Shown here: positions 1 to 5,798 of the stretch, one piece after another | Layout: each line of letters opens with the position of its first letter | How positions within the stretch are numbered: the first letter of the stretch is position 1 | Source: JBHIDJ01 sp046760105 | GTDB taxonomy: Bacteria; Pseudomonadota; Gammaproteobacteria; Acidiferrobacterales; SPGG2 | Direction: 5' to 3' | DNA: 14,506 nucleotides | NCBI GenBank assembly: GCA_046760105.1 | Contig: JBHIDJ010000079.1 | Location: 1 to 14,506, forward strand | The notes under the pieces: model-generated | The model's input: only the letters and a program-made list of their open reading frames with translations | Database searches by the model: none | Told to the model about the DNA's origin: nothing | Program-made: the position numbers and the translations under genes

Positions 1-274
1 GTCTATGACATTCGAGATTCGTGGCAGGGCTTGGTTTTGCATCAACGGCATGGAACTTTAATCCGTTGCGGTGGCGTGGCCGTAAACAAAATCGCCTACC
101 GGTGGTCCTTATCTTGAAAGAATACGCCTTCGGTACCGTTTGCCATCTGTTCGGCGCTCGCGTGCCCGCCGTATCGACTACGATGAGGCCGTTATTAGGC
201 ACGCCCGTCACCACGGGGCGCTCTCCGTTCTGTGCCGAGCTGTCTGCCTACGTGTTTTGTGCGTTGCCCCGTCG
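1..274. other. Left edge, no recognisable gene
   Basis: This stretch lies downstream of the minus-strand DUF1127 gene. Short open frames exist on the plus strand (for example 21-296), but their translations resemble no family I know. They run antisense into the DUF1127 gene and lack a convincing ribosome binding site. I see no clear hairpin with a T-run that would end the DUF1127 transcript, and no tRNA-like fold. Confidence 0.5.
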
Positions 275-646
275 TCAGGCCGCCATCTGCGACTGATCGT
301 CGTTGGCGACAGCTTGCGGCGTGCTGATGAGTGCCTCAGCGCCTGAGCGCGAGGATGTGGCACGTGTGGGCGAACCCGCTCCCAACTGCTGCTCGACGAT
401 GGCGCGTATGTCGCCACGTGCTACGCCGATGTCCTTCAGCTGCCAGTCCGATAGCGCCTCCAGCGCGCGGATGGATGTGCGCCGCCGCTGCCAGCGGCGA
501 AGCGCCGCCAACGATCTGCGCGTCAGCGCTATCACCCGCAGCGGCCGTGCATCGCCCAGCTGCCGCGTGAGATGCACTTGAACCGGGTCGAATCTGTGAA
601 GGGTACCCAATACCTTCTGCCTGTGGGCCAAGGATACGTTCTGCAT
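275..646 (-). CDS. DUF1127 domain protein (YjiS-like)
   Basis: This 123-residue protein has a DUF1127 domain at about residues 44-86. It shows the Arg-rich LRRWQRRR stretch, then the family signature LSDWQLKDIGVARGDI. In other bacteria, short DUF1127 proteins have been linked to RNA binding, phosphate and carbon regulation and stress phases; the role here is unknown. The N-terminal ~40 residues and the Ser/Ala/Gln-rich tail after residue 87 are extra to the domain and look disordered. I chose the ATG at 646 over an upstream TTG at 661 because GGGAGA sits 6 nt before the ATG and would be inside the longer version. It follows the microprotein ORF by 25 bp and probably shares its promoter at 835-863. 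Domain call is firm; function is not. Confidence 0.82.
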   Translation of the reverse strand: MQNVSLAHRQKVLGTLHRFDPVQVHLTRQLGDARPLRVIALTRRSLAALRRWQRRRTSIRALEALSDWQLKDIGVARGDIRAIVEQQLGAGSPTRATSSRSGAEALISTPQAVANDDQSQMAA

Positions 647-671
647 GACTGTCTCTCCCAAAAATGTGGGC

Positions 672-773
672 CTACCCGATTAGCAAGGAGGCCAAACCGA
701 GCAGTACCAGGGCACCAATGTAGGCCGCCCCAACCCGTGCCGTCATTTCCTCGAAAATCGTTTCCCTAGGCAT
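672..773 (-). CDS. Small hydrophobic membrane peptide, 33 aa
   Basis: This short ORF encodes a charged start (MPRETIFEEMTARV) followed by one predicted transmembrane helix, AAYIGALVLLGLASLLIG, ending right at the stop. I do not recognise a family. The ATG at 773 lies about 55 nt downstream of the predicted transcription start of the promoter at 835-863, so it would be the first gene on that transcript, 25 bp ahead of DUF1127. A longer version starting with TTG at 863 is ruled out because that codon is inside the -35 box. There is no good Shine-Dalgarno sequence, only an A-rich stretch before the ATG. The hydrophobic C-terminus and its placement support a real gene, but it is short enough to be chance. 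Confidence 0.45.
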   Translation of the reverse strand: MPRETIFEEMTARVGAAYIGALVLLGLASLLIG

Positions 774-818
774 ACTTTTTATACAGTTAAACAAGTAGTT
801 AGCGTGTTGTGCGTCGCA

Positions 819-829
819 GCAATTATTGC
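819..829. promoter_or_regulatory. Palindrome over the transcription start, possible operator
   Basis: GCAATTATTGC is a palindrome with 5-bp arms around one central base. With one mismatched pair it extends to CGC/GCG arms over 815-833. It lies just downstream of the -10 box of the minus-strand promoter, covering the expected start site near 828. This is where a repressor would block transcription. No regulator gene is nearby to name. It could equally be a hairpin in the 5' leader. Confidence 0.4.
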
Positions 830-834
830 GGCGC

Positions 835-863
835 AGCATACGCAAAGAAAGGATATTTGTCAA
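835..863 (-). promoter_or_regulatory. Sigma70-type promoter for microprotein-DUF1127
   Basis: Read on the minus strand, a perfect TTGACA -35 box (863-858) is followed after exactly 17 bp by TATGCT (840-835), which matches the TATAAT consensus at four of six positions including the key first T, second A and last T. The predicted start is near 828, giving a leader of about 55 nt before the ATG at 773. This is the best promoter match I found in the window. Confidence 0.72.
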
Positions 864-1057
864 TAGCCAAGCGACACTTCGGCAGGAAGAGTGAGGACCA
901 GTAAGTCGACCGTGGATGGGCCGTAGGCGAGCTTGAGGAGCGGTGGGACGTTACCCTGTGTGTATCAGCGCAACGCCCCTGAGCCGGGAGGTCGTCCGCC
1001 AGGTTGTCGTAGCGATCGGACGCCCGAGTGTTCGCTCCCTTTGGTGTTGGCTGTCCC

Positions 1058-1435
1058 TTAGGCCAGTCTCCGGTAATCGAGGCTGAGTTCTCCGGCGCCA
1101 TGGGCCGCCAGAATCAGACAACCACCTGCAATGCTCAAGTTTTTCATGAACATGATCATCTGCATCTGATTGCCGAAGTCCATGTGGAACACGAGCGCGG
1201 CGAGCACGGAGAATATAGCAAGACCCCAGGCTGCCAGACGCGTCTGCCAGCCGATCACGATTGCAATGGGCGCAACGATCTCCAGGATGATCACTAAAGG
1301 CAGCAATATACCCGGTACGCCCTGAGACTCCATGTACCCTTGGGTGGCGGCGTAGCCACCGATTTTGTTGAGACCGGATATCAAAAACATGAGTGTGAGC
1401 AAGATACGACCGGCAAGATCTACGTATTTGTTCAT
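1058..1435 (-). CDS. DoxX family membrane protein
   Basis: This 125-residue integral membrane protein has four hydrophobic helices at about residues 5-22, 42-62, 67-85 and 96-112. That is the layout of the DoxX/DoxD-like family, including the early GRILLTLMFLISGLNKI segment with its conserved G and K. DoxX proteins are small quinone- or thiol-redox-associated membrane proteins, and several are linked to resistance to oxidative or thiol stress. I chose the ATG at 1435 because GGAG lies 8 nt before it; a TTG at 1450 would put that site inside the gene. It follows the pirin gene by 87 bp on the same strand, a common pairing, so co-transcription is likely. Its precise substrate cannot be read from the sequence. 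Confidence 0.85.
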   Translation of the reverse strand: MNKYVDLAGRILLTLMFLISGLNKIGGYAATQGYMESQGVPGILLPLVIILEIVAPIAIVIGWQTRLAAWGLAIFSVLAALVFHMDFGNQMQMIMFMKNLSIAGGCLILAAHGAGELSLDYRRLA

Positions 1436-1522
1436 TGTTTTGCTCCACAATTATTTATCCCTAAATCGAAAGTACATTTACTGCGGTCAAGACACTCTTG
1501 CATCAACCACGCCCACTCTCGC

Positions 1523-2221
1523 TCAGGACAGGTCAAACAGCAAAATCTCCGCATCCGTCATGGCTTGGATGTTGAGCAAATCCGTATCGCTCACGGCGGC
1601 ACCGTCACCTTCATTCAGCGCGTCATTGTTGAGCGTTACCTGACCACGGACGACCTGTAACCACGCATAGCGACCTGCAGTTAACCGATGCGACGTGGCT
1701 TCATTGGCGATGAGCACGGCGCTGTACAGGTTTACATCTTGGTAAACAATCACCGAGCCATCACGCCCGTCACGGGAGGCGACTAAACGCAGTCGACCGC
1801 GCCGTTCTTCAAACGGAAACGCACGCTGTTCGTAACTTGGTGTCAACCCACGGCTTTCTGGATGAATCCAGATCTGCAGAAAGTGAACCGGAGTCGTGTC
1901 CGAGTGATTGTACTCGCTATGGCGAATCCCCGTACCGGCGCTCATCCGCTGCACGTCACCCGGTCGAATGATTGAGCCATTACCAAGGCTATCGTTATGT
2001 TCGAGTGCGCCCTCTAGCACATAACTGACGATCTCCATGTCTCGATGACCGTGCTCGGCGAAACCACCGCCCGGCACGACGCGATCCTCGTTGATAACCC
2101 TAAGGTCGTGAAAACCCATGTAATGGGGGTCATAGTATTCGCCGAACGAGAAGGTGTGGCGGCTTTTGAGCCAGTTGATCTCAAAGCGTCCGCGTTCATC
2201 TGATTTTCTTATTTTTATCAT
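1523..2221 (-). CDS. Pirin family protein (YhhW-like bicupin)
   Basis: This 232-residue protein is full length for a bacterial pirin. The N-terminal cupin holds the metal ligands His57 and His59 (FAEHGHRDMEIVSY) and His101 and Glu103 (GTGIRHSEYNHS), at the same numbers as I recall for E. coli YhhW, which has quercetin 2,3-dioxygenase activity in vitro. A second, degenerate cupin fills residues ~140-232. Pirins are iron-binding proteins, cytoplasmic in bacteria; physiological substrates are mostly unknown. The start is supported by a strong AAGGAG 6 nt before the ATG. The gene heads a likely operon with doxX downstream. No LysR-type regulator, often found next to pirin-doxX, is visible here. 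Family assignment is very firm; activity is inferred. Confidence 0.93.
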   Translation of the reverse strand: MIKIRKSDERGRFEINWLKSRHTFSFGEYYDPHYMGFHDLRVINEDRVVPGGGFAEHGHRDMEIVSYVLEGALEHNDSLGNGSIIRPGDVQRMSAGTGIRHSEYNHSDTTPVHFLQIWIHPESRGLTPSYEQRAFPFEERRGRLRLVASRDGRDGSVIVYQDVNLYSAVLIANEATSHRLTAGRYAWLQVVRGQVTLNNDALNEGDGAAVSDTDLLNIQAMTDAEILLFDLS

Positions 2222-2964
2222 GCGGTTCTCCTTTTCGCTTTTGGATTTGCGGCACTATCGATGTGCGCCAGATACCCATACTATATGGAGACTTGATAGA
2301 TTGATAGCGAAAAGGAATCAGACGGTCACTGACGCAACTCCGGTGAGCATCACAGACAGAATGGACTGCGAGCTATTCGTTCTAGTGTTGCCGGGATGCG
2401 CTTGTTGTGTCAAAAGCAAACCGTCAAGATCGATACGCTGTAGGATGAAAATTTATTGCTCCTCGGTGATCAGGGCCTGTTTTCGAGAGCAGGTGTTACG
2501 TGTTTGTCCTGGGTTGTCAGCCGTCGGATCGCGCAAGCGAGGTTACTCAGCAGACACTGGAGGGTAACGGGCTTGCGACGATCGGCGTTACCGTTCTGCT
2601 TTGCAAGGTGCTGGGCGCGGACACGTATACGCGCGGGGTACCGGTGATTCGACAGTTTGCAGACTCGATACTACGATGGCGCCTGACGTTGGGTTGCCGC
2701 TCGACCTGCCTGTGCCAGAAGGCCATCACGGCCGTGCGCCAAGCGGTGCTCGCTTGTTCGCTGACGTGTGTAAAGATGCTATCTTATGTGCGTGCTGAGA
2801 CGCGTTTGCATACGAAGGCTAAGTGCCAGTGGTGATACGGATGGAGGTTGTTTAGCCGCAATTTCTTGAACCAAAATAATGGTTTATACTGCAGATAGTT
2901 GAGATACTGATTTGCACGTACTTTGCACTTACGGGTGTTAGTCGATAGGCTATAGTTAACAGCA
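2222..2964. other. 743-bp gap without a convincing gene
   Basis: This region separates the divergent pirin and pilT genes. Near 2229-2316 it has an 11-bp inverted repeat (see findings), and near 2912-2927 a sigma54-like motif. The longest plus-strand frame not shared with a neighbour (2500-2835, 111 aa) is Cys-rich, matches no family I know and has no clear ribosome binding site. A stretch around 2560-2690 looks more codon-like than the rest, so a decayed gene is possible. I see no tRNA, rRNA or IS ends. Confidence 0.5.
2912..2927 (+). promoter_or_regulatory. Sigma54-like promoter motif ahead of pilT
   Basis: The sequence TTGCACG-TACT-TTGCA matches the sigma54 consensus TGGCACG-N4-TTGCW except for one base of the -24 GG pair, with correct 4-bp spacing. 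It ends 37 bp before the pilT ATG. Sigma54 is known to drive type IV pilin genes in Pseudomonas. The mismatch is at a highly conserved position, so this is only a candidate. The motif also contains a direct repeat of TTTGCAC 11 bp apart (2911 and 2922). Confidence 0.3.
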
Positions 2965-4113
2965 ATGAACGACGCGACGAGCACAGCAATGGCAGGGGGA
3001 GCGCCAGCGCCCGCGCAGGGCGCGAATGGTACGGGCGACCCGCTGCGTTTCCTCGGTCAGGTGCTGATGCTGGCGGTACGTCACAAGGCGTCGGATATCC
3101 ACCTGCGCGCGCGCAACCATCCTATCCTTCGTGTTGACGGTGTTTTGCGTGCGGTACGTGAGATTCCGTCGTTCGCGCCCGATATGTTAGAACGCATTGC
3201 CCGCACGATGATGTCGCCACGGCACGCGGCTGAGTTCGAAAAGAGTCGTCAGGTCGATCTCTCATTTGGTTTCAAGGACATCGGTCGTGTGCGCGTTAAC
3301 ATCTTCCAGCAGCGCGGCAGTGTGGGCATGGTACTGCGCGTAATCAGCACGGAAATTCCACGACCGCCGGAATTGAAGCTGCCGGACATCGTAAGCGGAT
3401 TCATTAAAGAAGAGCGCGGTCTCGTATTGGTTACGGGAGCAACGGGCTCCGGTAAGTCGACCACGCTGGCGTCGTTAGTGAATGAGATCAATCTCTCCCA
3501 GACGAGACATATCATTACTATCGAAGACCCAATCGAGTTCTTGTTTACTGAGCGGCGCTCCATCATTACCCAGCGTGAAGTCGGTATGGATACCAACACG
3601 TTTGCTGATGCCATGCGCGCCGCGATGCGTGAAGACCCCGATGTTGTTCTGCTCGGTGAGATGCGTGATCCGGAAACTATTGAAACGGCACTCACGGCGG
3701 CTGAGACCGGTCACCTGGTTTTCTCGACCATGCACGCGCCCGCGGTTGCGGAAGCGATCCCGCGCATCATCACGGCGTTTCCCCCGGAGGCGCAAGCCAG
3801 TATTCGGGGTAAACTGGCGCAGAACATCCACGGCGTGGTGGCGCAGCGTCTAATTCCTCACAAAAGCGGGCAAAGTCGAATCGTGGCATGCGAGGTTCTG
3901 ACCGCATCGGCGTTGGCGCGTGAGCTCATTCTTGATCCACTCAAGGTCAAAGACCTTGCAGATCTCATCAAGAAAGGCACTCTATCTGAGGGTATGCTGA
4001 GCTTCGACGCCGCTTTATTCGATCTCTATAAGCAAGGGGCGATCGACGACGAAATTGCCCTGCAGCACGCGACAAGCCCAACCGACCTGAAGCTCAAGCT
4101 GGACGGATTCTAA
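2965..4113 (+). CDS. pilT: PilT/PilU-type pilus retraction ATPase
   Basis: This 382-residue hexameric AAA-like ATPase would power depolymerisation of type IV pili at the inner membrane, giving twitching motility and DNA uptake. Features in order are an Ala/Gly-rich leader (1-25), the ASDIHLR box (42-48), Walker A GATGSGKST (158-166), the Asp box IITIEDPIEF (183-192), Walker B VVLLGEMRD (227-235) and the His box TGHLVFSTMHAPA (248-260). The C-terminal stretch (SFDAALFDLYKQG, then a SPTDLKLKL end) is closer to PilU than to PilT, while GEMRD is PilT-like, so the paralogue is uncertain. The usual Thr after the His-box histidine is Ala. No other pilus gene is adjacent. The start has no clear Shine-Dalgarno; ATG at 2989 is an alternative. 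Confidence 0.88.
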   Translation: MNDATSTAMAGGAPAPAQGANGTGDPLRFLGQVLMLAVRHKASDIHLRARNHPILRVDGVLRAVREIPSFAPDMLERIARTMMSPRHAAEFEKSRQVDLSFGFKDIGRVRVNIFQQRGSVGMVLRVISTEIPRPPELKLPDIVSGFIKEERGLVLVTGATGSGKSTTLASLVNEINLSQTRHIITIEDPIEFLFTERRSIITQREVGMDTNTFADAMRAAMREDPDVVLLGEMRDPETIETALTAAETGHLVFSTMHAPAVAEAIPRIITAFPPEAQASIRGKLAQNIHGVVAQRLIPHKSGQSRIVACEVLTASALARELILDPLKVKDLADLIKKGTLSEGMLSFDAALFDLYKQGAIDDEIALQHATSPTDLKLKLDGF

Positions 4114-4116
4114 GTC

Positions 4117-4151
4117 GTAACTGGTGGCTCGTGACTAGTAGCTGGTTGTTA
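4117..4151 (+). repeat. Degenerate heptamer repeat array, plus orientation
   Basis: Starting 4 bp after the pilT stop codon, five consecutive 7-mers read GTAACTG, GTGGCTC, GTGACTA, GTAGCTG, GTTGTTA, fitting a loose GTRRYTN unit. They face the reverse-orientation array at 4154-4209. Confidence 0.75.
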
Positions 4152-4169
4152 TCGAGTTACGAGCCACTA
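4122..4169. terminator. Long hairpin between convergent pilT and phoH
   Basis: Bases 4122-4136 pair with 4155-4169 along 15 bp (two pairs are G-U in the plus-strand RNA) around an 18-base loop. The core is GTGGCTCGT against ACGAGCCAC. It sits between two genes that converge, where a bidirectional terminator is expected, but there is no T-run after either arm. It may instead stabilise 3' ends. The pairing results from the head-to-head heptamer repeats. Confidence 0.45.
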
Positions 4170-4209
4170 ATTAGTACTCGCCAATCGCTAATCACCAGTC
4201 ACCAATCAC
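4154..4209 (-). repeat. Degenerate heptamer repeat array, minus orientation
   Basis: Read on the minus strand from 4209 to 4154, eight consecutive 7-mers are GTGATTG, GTGACTG, GTGATTA, GCGATTG, GCGAGTA, CTAATTA, GTGGCTC, GTAACTC. The first overlaps the phoH stop codon. The unit is the same GTRRYTN pattern as in the plus-orientation array, so the two arrays form an inverted pair filling the gap between genes. Confidence 0.75.
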
Positions 4210-5597
4210 AGAATTTCACTGGCATAGTCCGCCAGGCGTGAACGTTCCCCACGCTGTAGCGTGACGTGGCCGCTGTGCTCCCAGTCCTTAAATCGATCCA
4301 CCGCGTACGTCAGCCCCGACGTGGTTTCCGTCAGGTAAGGTGTATCGATTTGCGCAATGTTGCCTAAACACACAATCTTGCTGCCGGGGCCAGCACGGGT
4401 GATCAGGGTCTTCATCTGATGCGGGCTTAGATTCTGCGCCTCGTCGATGATGATGAATTTCTTTAGAAAGGTGCGGCCACGCATGAAGTTGAGCGACTTA
4501 ATGTGCACGCGGTTGCGAATGAAGTCATGGGTTACAGCGCGCCCCCAGGCCCCGTGATCACGACCACCGGTCTCATGCAAGACGTCGAGGTTGTCTTCAA
4601 GCGCACCCATCCAGGGTCCCATCTTCTCTTCCTCGGTGCCCGGCAGGAAACCAATATCGTCACCGACCGGCACGGTCGCACGGGTCATGATAATCTCCGT
4701 GTAGCGTTTCTCTTCCAGGGTCTGGGTGAGACCGGCGGCGAGTGTAAGTAGGGTCTTGCCGGTTCCAGCCTGCCCAAGCAGGGTGACGAAATCGATCTCT
4801 GGATCCATCAGTAGATTGAGTGCGAAATTCTGCTCGCGGTTACGGGCTTGTATACCCCACACTCTTTGTTGCTCTTGCCTGTAGTCCTTGATTACTTCGA
4901 GGGTGGCGGTATTTGTGCACTGGCGCACTATCACCGCGAGCGGCTGCTTGCCGTCCGTAAACAGAAATTCGTTGGGATACCAGCCCCGCGCCTTCGGGTC
5001 CCGGATGGTGTAATAGGCGCGTCCCTGATCGCGCGCTCGGGGTCCGATACCCACGCCGGGGTGGTCCCAGAAATCGTTGTCGAGCCTTTCCATCCCGGTG
5101 TAGAGCAGATCGGCGTCGTCCAGCACCTGGTCATTGGTGTAATCCTCAGCGCGTATGCCTAGTGCATGGGCCTTGATACGCAGATTAATGTCCTTGGAGA
5201 TCAGCGTGACTTCGCTTTGCGAGTGCGCCTTACCGAGGTCGAGCGTAATACCTAAGAGCGTATTATCGGAGCTGTCCGGCGACAGTCCCTTCGGCAGACG
5301 ACTCTTCACCGCGTTTGAATAAAAGTAAAGGCGTCCGACCTTCATGCCCGGTGTGTACGATGGCAATTGCACACCACGCGATATGTCCCCATTGGCATGT
5401 TCTATCAGGTCGTCTAAAAAGCGACTGACCTGCCGCACATTACGAGCAACCTCGGACATACCGACTTTTGCCGCATCCAGTTCTTCCAGCACGACAATAG
5501 GTAGATATATATCGTGCTCCTGGAAGCGGAGCATAGCGGTCGGGTCGTGGATCAGGACATTCGTGTCGAGGACGAAGATTTTCTTGCGCTTAGGCAT
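4206..5597 (-). CDS. phoH2: PIN-PhoH family ATPase (PhoH2/YlaK type)
   Basis: This 463-residue protein fuses an N-terminal PIN ribonuclease-like domain (about 6-150) to a C-terminal PhoH ATPase domain (about 245-463). PIN acidic residues are visible at Asp11 (VLDTNVLIHD), Glu38/Glu39, Asp111 and Asp136. The ATPase has Walker A GQAGTGKT (275-282) and Walker B IIIDEAQN (382-389), followed by a TRAGPGSKIVCLGN motif and an Arg-finger-like QRGERS end. Relatives in mycobacteria unwind and cleave RNA, so an RNA-processing role in stress is likely; phosphate regulation is not implied by the name. E. coli PhoH lacks the PIN part. The ATG at 5597 has no good Shine-Dalgarno. A TACAAT -10-like box at 5629-5624 lies 26 nt upstream with a poor -35. 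Confidence 0.93.
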   Translation of the reverse strand: MPKRKKIFVLDTNVLIHDPTAMLRFQEHDIYLPIVVLEELDAAKVGMSEVARNVRQVSRFLDDLIEHANGDISRGVQLPSYTPGMKVGRLYFYSNAVKSRLPKGLSPDSSDNTLLGITLDLGKAHSQSEVTLISKDINLRIKAHALGIRAEDYTNDQVLDDADLLYTGMERLDNDFWDHPGVGIGPRARDQGRAYYTIRDPKARGWYPNEFLFTDGKQPLAVIVRQCTNTATLEVIKDYRQEQQRVWGIQARNREQNFALNLLMDPEIDFVTLLGQAGTGKTLLTLAAGLTQTLEEKRYTEIIMTRATVPVGDDIGFLPGTEEEKMGPWMGALEDNLDVLHETGGRDHGAWGRAVTHDFIRNRVHIKSLNFMRGRTFLKKFIIIDEAQNLSPHQMKTLITRAGPGSKIVCLGNIAQIDTPYLTETTSGLTYAVDRFKDWEHSGHVTLQRGERSRLADYASEIL

Positions 5598-5798
5598 GGA
5601 GCTGTTTCGCTAATGTCGAATGGATTGTAATCCGAAGCAAATCGTTCAAGGCAAACACGCCGAGCGGGAGATATGTAAAAGAAGATCTAACGGCACATCC
5701 GTGTGCTATGACTGCGTCCTCAACTGTATAAATCGTATATTTTGGTACCACTCCTGCGCCTCTGCATACTTTCGCGTAAACGGTCAAGCGTTTTGAAA

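Noticed and set aside
672..863. 63-aa version of the microprotein starting at TTG 863
   Set aside because: Its start codon lies inside the -35 box and upstream of the predicted transcription start.
951..1448. 165-aa minus-strand frame overlapping doxX
   Set aside because: It is out of frame with the clear DoxX protein, and its Arg/His-rich composition is that of a shadow frame.
2500..2835. 111-aa plus-strand frame in the gap before pilT
   Set aside because: No family resemblance, no ribosome binding site and a Cys/Arg-rich C-terminus typical of chance frames; kept only as part of the gap description.
2877..2900. Sigma70 promoter TTGAAC with TATACT before pilT
   Set aside because: Spacing is only about 13 bp; the correctly spaced -35 alternative TTTCTT is poor.
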